This document shows positions 1 through 5,811 of a stretch of DNA of 7,775 nucleotides, piece by piece (positions within the stretch are counted from its first letter, which is position 1; every line of letters starts with the position of its first letter). The position numbers were made by a program, and so were the translations under genes. Origin of the DNA: Streptococcus sp. UBA6071 (lineage in GTDB: Bacteria; Bacillota; Bacilli; Lactobacillales; Streptococcaceae); contig DIXV01000126.1 in assembly GCA_002436115.1 (NCBI GenBank), forward strand, positions 1-7,775, written 5' to 3'. The notes below the pieces were generated by a model. The model made no database searches. It was not told the origin of the DNA and saw only the letters and a program-made list of their open reading frames with translations.

Positions 1-26
1 GGTTAACCTATCGTTTTATTAATTTT

Positions 27-43
27 AGCAATATCATATTGCT
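27..43. promoter_or_regulatory. Perfect 17-bp dyad, possible operator
   Basis: AGCAATAT-C-ATATTGCT is an exact 8+1+8 inverted repeat. Its right half overlaps the possible -35 element TTGCTG of the promoter proposed just downstream, so a dimeric regulator bound here could block that promoter. The symmetry is seen directly; the operator role is inference and no regulator is named. Confidence 0.4.
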
Positions 44-68
44 GATTAAACCCTCATTATGATACAAT
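39..68 (+). promoter_or_regulatory. Possible distal promoter of the nudix-nadR operon
   Basis: An extended -10 TGATACAAT (TG at 60-61, TACAAT at 63-68) lies 18 bases after TTGCTG (39-44), a poor -35. Transcription would start near 75 and leave a leader of about 240 bases before the Nudix gene. A second, weaker candidate lies close to the gene, so the real start is not settled. Confidence 0.35.
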
Positions 69-306
69 AAGTTTACACAAAAAAGAAAGGCTTAATATTT
101 TACCATATTAAGAATTCAAAATCTTAACGAATAACTTTTTAAGGCAAACGATAGCATTATGTCTGATACTTATCGTAAAGAATGCCGTATGCTACTTTCC
201 CATCTAATTGCTGATTAGTTACAACTATCACCATAGGAATTTTTACAAGTAAACAATTTTTATGTGATTACAACATTCTGCCATCCACTATAACACAAAC
301 AGACAC
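69..306 (+). other. AT-rich leader/spacer upstream of the Nudix gene, with inverted repeats
   Basis: I see no coding capacity in this stretch. It contains several short inverted repeats. CTTAATAT (91-98) pairs with ATATTAAG (105-112) around a 6-base loop. ACGATA (148-153) pairs with TATCGT (171-176), with GGC (143-145) and GCC (184-186) able to close outside it. CTAAT (204-208) pairs with ATTAG (214-218). If the distal promoter is used, these would fold in the 5' leader. I do not recognise a known riboswitch class. AT-rich DNA gives such repeats easily, so structure is only a possibility. Confidence 0.35.
265..294 (+). promoter_or_regulatory. Possible proximal promoter of the Nudix gene
   Basis: TATAAC at 289-294 is a near-consensus -10, with only a poor -35 (TGATTA, 265-270) 18 bases upstream. 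A start near 301 would give a short leader that begins just before the GGAG ribosome binding site at 309-312. It is weak and is an alternative to the promoter at 39-68. Confidence 0.25.
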
Positions 307-318
307 ATGGAGATAAAT

Positions 319-972
319 ATGCCTAGACCTATACTTAAAAAACTTTCAGAACAAACTATTTCAAAATTTATTTCACTTTATCATTCCACATCAACAATTG
401 GTGACACAACTAAAGAATACGATTTTGTCTCACGCAACACACAGATGTCTGCTGACCCAAAACAATTAGAAAAACCATACAAAGCAAATGCCGTTACCAT
501 CTTTGTTTTCAACAAAGATAAAACAAAAATGCTCTTGATTAAAGAATTTCGATTCCCAATCAATAACTATGTCATTGATTCACCATCAGGTCTAATCGAC
601 GGTAATGAACATTTTACTGATGCAGCACTTCGTGAACTTTATGAAGAAATTGGTTACACTAAAAATCAAATTACGATTGAATCAACACTTCTTCCTTCAT
701 ACTCGTCTGTAGGGCTAACAGACGAACAAACCGCATCCGTATTCGTCACCGTTGATGATTCTATCAAACCAAAACAAAATCTTGAAGGAACAGAAGATAT
801 TGATTATTTTTGGGTTACCCATCATGAAGCCAAACATTTCTTAACATACGGTACACTACCAATATCGCATTCTAAAAACCTTGGGTTATTAGATGAAGAC
901 AATAATCAACTTCACATTGGTATTGCATCTAGGACGCAATTAGCTCTCAAACAATTTGTAGACAAATTTTAA
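319..972 (+). CDS. Nudix hydrolase, ADP-ribose pyrophosphatase type (NudF-like)
   Basis: A 217-residue cytoplasmic Nudix enzyme, probably splitting ADP-ribose into AMP and ribose 5-phosphate. The Nudix box G-x5-E-x7-RE-U-x-EE-x-G-U is perfect at residues 91-113 (G91, E97, R105-E106, E109-E110, G112), and the two adjacent glutamates are the usual Mg2+ ligands. Length and the layout of strands before the box fit the NudF/ADPR-PPase group, but substrate cannot be read from the box alone. I chose the ATG at 319 because GGAG (309-312) sits 6 bases before it; the in-frame ATG at 307 has no ribosome binding site. The gene is followed 10 bases later by nadR, whose ribosome binding site overlaps this stop codon, so the two are almost certainly co-transcribed. 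The pairing supports a role in NAD turnover. Confidence 0.85.
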   Translation: MPRPILKKLSEQTISKFISLYHSTSTIGDTTKEYDFVSRNTQMSADPKQLEKPYKANAVTIFVFNKDKTKMLLIKEFRFPINNYVIDSPSGLIDGNEHFTDAALRELYEEIGYTKNQITIESTLLPSYSSVGLTDEQTASVFVTVDDSIKPKQNLEGTEDIDYFWVTHHEAKHFLTYGTLPISHSKNLGLLDEDNNQLHIGIASRTQLALKQFVDKF

Positions 973-982
973 AGGAGAATCT

Positions 983-2152
983 ATGAAACGAAAAACCCTA
1001 ACGGGAGAATCTATTGGAGTCGTTTTTGGTACGTTTGCACCTATGCACACAGGTCATGTTGACTTGATTCAACAAGCTAAACGAGAAAACGACCAAGTTT
1101 TAGTCATTGTATCTGGTACCAACACAGACCGTGACCGTGGCACCCAAATTGGATTACACCTTAACCGTCGCTTCCGCTACGTTCGAGAAGTATTTCGTGA
1201 CGACGAACTCGTAGCTATTGACAAACTTGATGAAGAAAATATGCCAGCTTACCCAGACGGTTGGTCAGAATGGTTAAATGACTTAAATAACCTTATTGAT
1301 AAAAATACGGCTTTACCGTATCCACATCTAACCTTTTATGTTGGAGAACCTGATTATGTAAATCACTTGGAGTCCTTTTACGAAGCCGAAGGAAAAGCAA
1401 TATCACATCGTTTACACATCGCAAACAATAACCATGCAAGGTCTCGGGCAGACATTAAATTAATGAAACGCTCAGTCATTCCAATTTCAGCCACCAAAAT
1501 TCGAAATAACCCGTTTGAGTATTGGCATTACATTACTAAACCGTTTCGTCGCCACTTTACCAAAAAAATATTGGTAATTGGTTCTGCATCAGGTGGCAAG
1601 ACCACTCTTGTCAAAGACCTTGGACGTGCTTACAATGCTCCAATTTCACTCGAATTTGCCAGAGAGTATCAGAACCGTTACAACGTGACTGATGAAGAAT
1701 TAGATGTCAAAGACTACATTCATTTGTTGGCTGATCAATATCAGCAAACTGCAAACATTATTGACTCTGGTTCACACTCAGGTATTATCTTTGCTGATAC
1801 AAACTCGGCTGTGACTAAAGCTTATATTGATTATTATCTCAAGGATGAGATTTCTGAAGAAGAATATGACATGTTATCTCAACTTTATGAGGTGACCATT
1901 AAACGTGAACAGTGGGATTTAATTATTTTAATTTCTCCTGAAACAGAATATGTTGACGACGGTTTCCGTGACATGACCATGAGCGATCAATCAATTCGTG
2001 ACGAATTTACTCAACATTTAATTGAACTCATGAAACCATTTAATGACAAACTTCATATTCTTACATATACCGACAGAAAACAAACATTCTTTGCTCAAAA
2101 TTATCAAAATGTAAAACAACTCATCTTTGATGAACTTGGATTTGAAGTATAA
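983..2152 (+). CDS. nadR: Bifunctional NMN adenylyltransferase / ribosylnicotinamide kinase NadR
   Basis: A 389-residue fusion enzyme of NAD salvage. The N-terminal nucleotidyltransferase domain has GTFAPMHTGH at residues 16-25 (the (H/T)xGH active-site signature) and ISATKIR at 168-174 (the ISxTxxR ATP-binding signature); it would convert NMN plus ATP to NAD. The C-terminal kinase domain starts with the P-loop GSASGGKTT at 200-208 and would phosphorylate nicotinamide riboside to NMN. The protein begins almost at the first signature, so the helix-turn-helix repressor domain of enterobacterial NadR is absent and this protein should be purely enzymatic. The ribosome binding site AAAGGAG (971-977) is 5 bases from the ATG and overlaps the Nudix stop. 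PnuC, which supplies the substrate nicotinamide riboside, is encoded just downstream from a separate promoter. Confidence 0.93.
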   Translation: MKRKTLTGESIGVVFGTFAPMHTGHVDLIQQAKRENDQVLVIVSGTNTDRDRGTQIGLHLNRRFRYVREVFRDDELVAIDKLDEENMPAYPDGWSEWLNDLNNLIDKNTALPYPHLTFYVGEPDYVNHLESFYEAEGKAISHRLHIANNNHARSRADIKLMKRSVIPISATKIRNNPFEYWHYITKPFRRHFTKKILVIGSASGGKTTLVKDLGRAYNAPISLEFAREYQNRYNVTDEELDVKDYIHLLADQYQQTANIIDSGSHSGIIFADTNSAVTKAYIDYYLKDEISEEEYDMLSQLYEVTIKREQWDLIILISPETEYVDDGFRDMTMSDQSIRDEFTQHLIELMKPFNDKLHILTYTDRKQTFFAQNYQNVKQLIFDELGFEV

Positions 2153-2206
2153 CATCCTATTTGATAAGCTAATTACCAATATAAGTTTCACTTAAAAAAA
2201 CATTAT

Positions 2207-2235
2207 GGATAACAGGTTATCCGATTTTATTTTAA
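2207..2235 (+). terminator. Probable terminator of nudix-nadR
   Basis: GGATAA (2207-2212) pairs with TTATCC (2217-2222) around CAGG, followed by the T-rich tail GATTTTATTTT. It lies 55 bases after the nadR stop. The stem is short and AT-rich, so termination may be partial, and the tail overlaps the -35 region of the pnuC promoter. Confidence 0.5.
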
Positions 2236-2253
2236 CAGTATTTATGCTATAAT
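2225..2253 (+). promoter_or_regulatory. pnuC promoter with extended -10
   Basis: TGCTATAAT gives a perfect -10 (TATAAT, 2248-2253) with the TG extension at 2245-2246. The region 17 bases upstream (TTTTAT, 2225-2230) is a poor -35, as is common with extended -10 promoters. Transcription should start near 2260, leaving a leader of about 140 bases that includes the pseudoknot element. Confidence 0.7.
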
Positions 2254-2273
2254 AAGTATCAATAACTATTTTT

Positions 2274-2286
2274 TGTCAGCCTGACA
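2274..2286 (+). repeat. Small inverted repeat at the start of the pnuC leader
   Basis: TGTCA-GCC-TGACA is a 5-bp perfect inverted repeat about 15 bases into the predicted transcript. It could be an RNA hairpin at the 5' end of the riboswitch region or an operator for a NAD-pathway repressor such as NiaR. The spacing between TGT and ACA (7 bases) differs from the 4-base spacing I remember for the streptococcal NiaR operator, so I prefer the hairpin. Confidence 0.35.
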
Positions 2287-2352
2287 CAAACTGCCGTGGG
2301 TTTCTTTCCGAAAGCAAAATTAATTGTACGCCACGTTAAAAACAATTAGGAG
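2287..2352 (+). promoter_or_regulatory. pnuC-motif (NAD+-II class) riboswitch candidate
   Basis: This leader segment folds as an H-type pseudoknot. P1 is CGTGG (2295-2299) with CCACG (2331-2335). A small internal hairpin can form between CTTT (2304-2307) and AAAG (2311-2314). The pseudoknot helix is TAATTGT (2321-2327), inside the P1 loop, with ACAATTA (2342-2348), just after P1, running directly into AGGAG (2348-2352). Position before a streptococcal pnuC, size of about 60 bases and the pseudoknot arm fused to a Shine-Dalgarno match the NAD+-II riboswitch as I know it, in which ligand binding hides the ribosome binding site and lowers translation of the transporter. Ligand and class are inferred; the pairings are seen directly. 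Confidence 0.75.
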
Positions 2353-2396
2353 TAGGACGTTCCTTAATCGGTCCTAATTAACAATAAGGAGGTAGG
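2341..2396 (+). repeat. Duplicated pseudoknot-arm/ribosome-binding-site block before pnuC
   Basis: AACAATTAGGAGTAGG (2341-2356) recurs as AACAATAAGGAGGTAGG (2380-2396), with one substitution and one extra G. The first copy completes the riboswitch pseudoknot but has no start codon at a usable distance. The second copy carries AAGGAGG (2386-2392), 7 bases before the pnuC ATG, and is the working ribosome binding site. Between them, TCCTAATT (2372-2379) can pair with AATTAGGA (2344-2351) of the first copy, or GTCCTA (2371-2376) with TAGGAC (2353-2358). These helices exclude each other and the first also excludes the pseudoknot. Confidence 0.8.
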
Positions 2397-2399
2397 CTT

Positions 2400-3122
2400 A
2401 TGTCTACAAAAACACTCGCAGCAAAAGCTGCAACAAACAATTTGTTCGTATCTTTCTTAAAAGATATTTTTCTTGGTTGGACCAAATCTGAAGCAATTTT
2501 TGGACTATCTTTGGTAGCTCTACAAATTATCACATTCATTTTCAACCCTGAATCACCACTTGGTTTCATTGCTGGTACCACAGGTACAATTTGTGTTCTG
2601 CTTGTTTCCAAACGTAAGTTGTCAAACTACGCTTTTGGTCTCATTCAAACAGCAGTCACTATCTACCTAGGACTAGGTGTCAGCCTCTGGGGTGAATCAA
2701 TCGAAAACATCTTTTACTTCGTTAGTCAAATCATTGGATTTGCAGCTTGGCGTAAACACATGATTGCTGGTGACGTAGTTGAAGAAATCGAACAAGTTGA
2801 GACACGAATCTTTAAAATCCGAGATTGGTTCATAAGTCTAACTGGTATTGCTCTATTCACAGCAATCGCTGGTTACATCTTTCAAATCACTAACGGTACC
2901 CAACCATACATTGATTCATTAACGCTTGGCATCTCAATTATTGCCCAAATAATTATGTTAATGCGTTATCGTGAACAATGGGTATTCTGGTTTGTGTTAA
3001 ACCTCGTGAGCCTTTATCAATGGGTAACACTAGGAAATGCGAGTCTTGTTGCATTATATATTGCAATGATTCTAAACAATGCCTATGGTTACTATCAATG
3101 GACAAAAGGTGCTCACAAATAG
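2400..3122 (+). CDS. pnuC: Nicotinamide riboside transporter PnuC
   Basis: A 240-residue polytopic membrane protein of the PnuC family, which moves nicotinamide riboside across the membrane by facilitated diffusion; phosphorylation inside by the NadR kinase domain would trap it. I count about seven or eight hydrophobic segments, roughly at residues 33-48, 53-69, 74-94, 97-114, 143-161, 175-188, 194-207 and 211-229. Family-like aromatic motifs are visible: FAAWRKH near the middle, QWVFWFVLN in the penultimate part, and NNAYGYYQW near the C-terminus. Length is typical. The ribosome binding site AAGGAGG is strong and decides the start. The gene has its own promoter, a riboswitch candidate and a terminator, so it is a monocistronic unit controlled apart from nadR. 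Related PnuT/PnuX carriers take thiamine or riboflavin, but the nadR neighbour and the leader favour nicotinamide riboside. Confidence 0.92.
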   Translation: MSTKTLAAKAATNNLFVSFLKDIFLGWTKSEAIFGLSLVALQIITFIFNPESPLGFIAGTTGTICVLLVSKRKLSNYAFGLIQTAVTIYLGLGVSLWGESIENIFYFVSQIIGFAAWRKHMIAGDVVEEIEQVETRIFKIRDWFISLTGIALFTAIAGYIFQITNGTQPYIDSLTLGISIIAQIIMLMRYREQWVFWFVLNLVSLYQWVTLGNASLVALYIAMILNNAYGYYQWTKGAHK

Positions 3123-3151
3123 AAAAAATCTGCGATTTCGCAGATTTTTTT
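3123..3151 (+). terminator. Intrinsic terminator after pnuC
   Basis: A perfect stem directly after the pnuC stop codon: AAAAAATCTGCG (3123-3134) pairs with CGCAGATTTTTT (3139-3150) around ATTT, ending in a run of T. The A-tract and T-tract are symmetric, so it could also stop transcription arriving from the right. Confidence 0.9.
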
Positions 3152-3235
3152 AATTCATAGGATCATCAGAAAGATGTTATTATGTGAAACTGACCATTTC
3201 TATCTAGAATCCTAGCAGGACTCTGTACAGCATGG

Positions 3236-3272
3236 TTATCTATCTTACCATAAATTATGGTAAGATAGATAA
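3236..3272. repeat. Perfect 18-bp inverted repeat around one base
   Basis: TTATCTATCTTACCATAA (3236-3253), one A, then the exact reverse complement (3255-3272). The RNA would form a long AT-rich hairpin. No T-run follows on either strand, so it is not a classical terminator. It sits 85 bases after the pnuC terminator at the edge of the decayed region. It could be the relic of a small mobile repeat, a protein-binding palindrome or a cruciform site. Confidence 0.85.
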
Positions 3273-3357
3273 GAACACTATTTTGCAACAAAACGGTGCC
3301 ATATTAGGAACTTATGTTACGCCAAATGAATGGTGGCAGCTAATCAGTCCACAGTAG

Positions 3358-3646
3358 CATCAAACAGTAGCATTTCTGCTAACATTGTTATCCATTATTA
3401 TACGTACTGGTTGCTCAGAAGGTACCGTTTCTGGTGGAGACAAAAGTCTAACCAACACAATTGAGATTGCAAATTATGAATGATCAAAACAAAAGGAATC
3501 AGACAGTGATGATGCAAAATAATGACTATGTTCTCCATTAGAGTAAACTTTTCATTATCAACGGCCATAAGCAACTCTGATAATTAAAGGCTATTGCCCA
3601 GCAGTTGGCAGACACTGGGATTCGGATTAAGCTTGAAATGCCTAAA
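3358..3646 (+). pseudogene. Possible remnant of an ABC substrate-binding lipoprotein
   Basis: Frame 3358-3483 reads as a hydrophobic stretch VAFLLTLLSIII followed by RTGCSEG, resembling a lipoprotein signal peptide with a damaged lipobox (Arg at -3), then a polar segment ending in TIEIANYE and a stop. There is no start codon or ribosome binding site. About 100 bases on, 3584-3646 reads LKAIAQQLADTGIRIKLEM, which resembles the late region of family 5 (oligopeptide/nickel) binding proteins, where an 'AxAxQxQLxxxGIxVxLE' pattern is common. If both pieces come from one gene, some 400 codons between them are gone. The resemblance is by eye over short spans and could be chance. Confidence 0.3.
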
Positions 3647-3901
3647 TAGATTAGCTTGAAGCAGAGAGAGGTAGTCTTTCTGCTTTTTGTCTCTAAAATC
3701 TTTGTCATCTATGCAGGGGTTCTTGCTCGGAAAGGGAGGGTAGCTTCAACGACCGTTCAGGCAATAACTCGGGCCACCAACCTTGTCGATGATGTGGTTG
3801 AAATATAGCCCTTTAAGATTAACCGATGTTTTGCTTTTGTCCCATTTCTTGCCTTGGCTAGTTTTGACCACTGAGATAGGATCATGATGCTTGAGCATAT
3901 C
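3584..3901 (-). pseudogene. Unrecognised minus-strand frame broken by one stop
   Basis: Read on the minus strand, 3587-3901 gives about 104 sense codons interrupted only by TGA at 3746-3748. The first half reads DMLKHHDPISVVKTSQGKKW and continues through LYFNHIIDKVGGPSYCLNGR; after the stop comes a lysine/aspartate-rich part with IDDKDFRDKKQKDYLSLLQ. Further upstream on the same strand, shifted by frame, WRVCLIANLSK and VALRLFID recur between stops, as expected for a decayed gene with frameshifts. I do not recognise the family. This frame overlaps the plus-strand peptide-binding-like fragment, so at most one of the two readings is likely real there. Confidence 0.25.
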
Positions 3902-3947
3902 CTACTTATCAGCTAGTCAGCTAGTAATATCGGCATGTCCTAGTCAA

Positions 3948-3975
3948 TAAAAAGACGCAGTGCTACATCTTTTTA
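3948..3975. repeat. Inverted repeat TAAAAAGA/TCTTTTTA, terminator-like
   Basis: An exact 8-bp inverted repeat (3948-3955 with 3968-3975) with a 12-base loop. The stem has little G+C, so it would be a poor terminator. It may be a leftover of the decayed gene structure here. Confidence 0.35.
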
Positions 3976-4309
3976 TTTGGAGAGATTAGCAATCAAGCAG
4001 ACTCGCCAATCTCAGTCAAACAGCCACCCTATTAGGGATTCTTAAAATAAAGGAAAAGTATTCCCTGTTTTAAGGCATTTGGAAAGAACCTGCCAGATCC
4101 TTCCTTTACCTAGTATGCCATTTTACTGAAGAAAATAGTGCTTTAAGTTTGGTGGGAGATAGTATGGGAAAAACAGTAAACCAAGCTCATCATTAAGTTA
4201 GGCAGGAGATGCTGTAGGTCAATAAATCTGCTATGTTAAGAAGGATTTTCTTTTAGGGATTATCCCTTCAAATCATTCAAAGAGCATTATGGTCACCCGT
4301 TTTTTAGGT

Positions 4310-5377
4310 TTAATAGGCCTTAATGGTATCAACAGTTGAGCGGTCTAATTTTTTAACAATCGCTTGAAGGAAAGCTTGGGCTTGTAAGAAATCATCCATA
4401 TTATAAAGTGTCTGATGGGAGTGGATATAGCGAGCACAGACTCCGATAGTAGTTGATGGAATTCCCTTGTTTTTGAGATGAGCGGCACCAGCATCGGTGC
4501 CTCCTTTGGCACAGTAATATTGGTATTTGATACCTGCTTCTTCAGCAGTTGTCAGGAGAAATTCCCGCATGTTTTTGAGCATGATGTGACCAGGATCATA
4601 GAAGCGGATGAGGGTTCCGTCACCGATTTTCCCTTGTTCGCCATAAGTATCACCTGCCGGAGAACAATCAACAGCTAGAAAGATTTCAGGGTCATACATA
4701 GTCGTTGATACCTGAGCCCCACGCAGCCCCACCTCTTCTTGAACATTGGCACCAGCAATCAGTGTATTGCCTAGCTCTTGGTGTTTGAGCGCATCAAGGA
4801 GTTCTGTAATCATGAGGATTCCGTAACGATTATCCCAAGCTTTGGAGATAACATTTTTATGATTGGCTGTGAGGATTGCTTCACTATGAGGAACAATGAT
4901 ATCGCCAGGAGTGACCCCAAATTCTTCAGCTTCAGCCTTATCAGTAAAACCAGCATCAAAAATAAGGTCAGCTATTTGGGGCAAACCATTTCCACTGTTC
5001 ATCCGATTCTGAAAATGGGGAGGAAGTGCTCCAGAGATAATCGGGATTCTGCGACCTTGACGAGTATGGAGGGTAAAGCGTTGCCCAGAAACCACCAAAG
5101 GATTCCAGCCACCGATTTCAATGCCCCTTAGCGTTCCATCAGCTTTGATAGCGCTAACCATGAAGCCGACTTCGTCCATGTGAGCAGCTACCATCACCCG
5201 TGGGGCCTCCTTTTGACTACTCTTCTTGATACCGAAAATCCCTCCTAGACCATCCGTCTCTATCTCATCAACAAGGGGGTGCATTTTCTGGCGGAGGAAA
5301 TCCCGAACGTCATCTTCATAGCCTGCGATGCTTTCTAATGCTGTAATTTCTTTGATTTTGTGAAACAACTGTGACAT
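4310..5377 (-). CDS. pepA: Glutamyl aminopeptidase PepA (M42 family)
   Basis: A 355-residue cytoplasmic metallo-aminopeptidase that removes N-terminal Glu or Asp from peptides, part of the peptide use pathway of lactic acid bacteria. M42 signatures are all present: AHMDEVG at 65-71 (metal ligand H66, catalytic D68), KAWDNR at 179-184 (bridging D182), NVQEEVG at 211-217 (general base E214, ligand E215), AVDCSP at 235-240 (D237), GGTDAGAAH at 292-300, and RYIHSH at 316-321 (H319 ligand). Length matches the family. The ATG at 5377 has GGAG (5384-5387 on the plus strand numbering) 6 bases upstream; an upstream in-frame TTG at 5383 abuts that site and cannot be used. It is transcribed divergently from the DUF4651-like gene. 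No good terminator is visible after its stop. Confidence 0.95.
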   Translation of the reverse strand: MSQLFHKIKEITALESIAGYEDDVRDFLRQKMHPLVDEIETDGLGGIFGIKKSSQKEAPRVMVAAHMDEVGFMVSAIKADGTLRGIEIGGWNPLVVSGQRFTLHTRQGRRIPIISGALPPHFQNRMNSGNGLPQIADLIFDAGFTDKAEAEEFGVTPGDIIVPHSEAILTANHKNVISKAWDNRYGILMITELLDALKHQELGNTLIAGANVQEEVGLRGAQVSTTMYDPEIFLAVDCSPAGDTYGEQGKIGDGTLIRFYDPGHIMLKNMREFLLTTAEEAGIKYQYYCAKGGTDAGAAHLKNKGIPSTTIGVCARYIHSHQTLYNMDDFLQAQAFLQAIVKKLDRSTVDTIKAY

Positions 5378-5383
5378 AAACAA

Positions 5384-5407
5384 CTCCTTTTTCTTTTTAT
5401 TTTAGCA
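5384..5407 (-). promoter_or_regulatory. pepA promoter (extended -10) and ribosome binding site
   Basis: On the minus strand TGCTAAAAT (5407 down to 5399) is an extended -10, followed 9 bases later by AAGGAG. The leader would be only about 15 bases. The position for a -35 carries no good match; TTGACC at 5422-5417 is too close (12 bases) to serve. Confidence 0.5.
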
Positions 5408-5796
5408 CAATTTATGGTCAAATAGGCTCTCTCACGTGTGAAGGGATTCTATCCTGCCCTTTTTGCCAAAAAGAGGCCTTATAAACCTCCTTCCTTTTAT
5501 TTTCTGGACTTGAATGGGTTACGGATGAGAGAGTACAGATTTCAAGCTAGATAGGAGAGTCACCATTTGGATGGTCTGAGTGTCTTTATCTGTCAGAGTA
5601 GGAATTCTTAGTAGGGGCATCAGAGAGACAAAGGATACTCGTTTGCTTTTTCAAATACAGCATCTTTCTTACACAAAAGCCTACAATCTATATCTAATGG
5701 AGGTAACACTGAAATCGTCTCCCAGAGAAAAGATGAAAGGCAAGGTAGAATAATGCACTTAAATTATCTTATAAACTAGGACTACTGAGGGAATTA
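5408..5796. other. Divergent spacer between pepA and the DUF4651-like gene
   Basis: About 390 bases with no convincing gene. A hairpin CTTTTT-GCC-AAAAAG lies at 5459-5473 and ACCAT-TTGG-ATGGT at about 5562-5575. Minus-strand reading gives a short peptide-like run (LLCKKDAVFEKANEYPLSL around 5630-5690) with stops on either side, possibly another decayed fragment but too short to assign. Confidence 0.5.
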
Positions 5797-5805
5797 TGGT
5801 ATAAT
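5797..5805 (+). promoter_or_regulatory. Extended -10 promoter 6 bases before the DUF4651-like gene
   Basis: TGGTATAAT is a perfect extended -10 (TG 5797-5798, TATAAT 5800-5805) with no clear -35. The first base of the ATG is at 5812, exactly where transcription is expected to start, so the mRNA is probably leaderless. No Shine-Dalgarno is present in the 15 bases before the ATG. Confidence 0.75.
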
Positions 5806-5811
5806 CTCAAT

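Larger units (their letters stand above)
3152..4309. other. 1.16-kb region with no intact gene (decayed sequence)
   Basis: No open frame here is long enough or well enough placed to be a working gene, and I see no ribosome binding site and start pair leading into one. The stretch holds the 37-base palindrome, lipoprotein-like and peptide-binding-like fragments on the plus strand, and a minus-strand frame with a single stop; these are listed separately. Small elements also seen are an imperfect inverted repeat TAGGAT...ATCCTA with an inner ATGC-TTGA-GCAT (3877-3904), a tandem CAGCTAGT (3910-3925), and the palindrome AGGGAT-T-ATCCCT (4255-4267). From memory of other streptococci, proC often lies on this side of pepA; I found no trace of its N-terminal NAD-binding motif. 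Confidence 0.6.

Noticed and set aside
126..133. AACGAATA resembling a ComX box upstream of the Nudix gene
   Set aside because: One mismatch from TACGAATA, in AT-rich DNA, 186 bases from the gene, and no competence link to NAD salvage.
307..318. Upstream ATG at 307 as start of the Nudix protein
   Set aside because: No ribosome binding site precedes it, and the GGAG at 309-312 is correctly spaced for the ATG at 319.
2274..2286. NiaR operator at TGTCAGCCTGACA
   Set aside because: Half-site spacing differs from the NiaR operator I remember; it fits equally well as a 5' hairpin of the leader.
4255..4267. AGGGATTATCCCT as the pepA terminator
   Set aside because: On the pepA strand the stem is followed by AAAAG rather than T, so it cannot be an intrinsic terminator.
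4478..5131. Plus-strand open frames opposite pepA (4478-4678 and 4778-5131)
   Set aside because: They lie antisense to a fully conserved M42 peptidase, with no ribosome binding sites or recognisable domains.
5378..5383. TTG at 5383 as start of pepA, adding two residues
   Set aside because: The GGAG ribosome binding site directly abuts this codon; spacing fits only the ATG at 5377.
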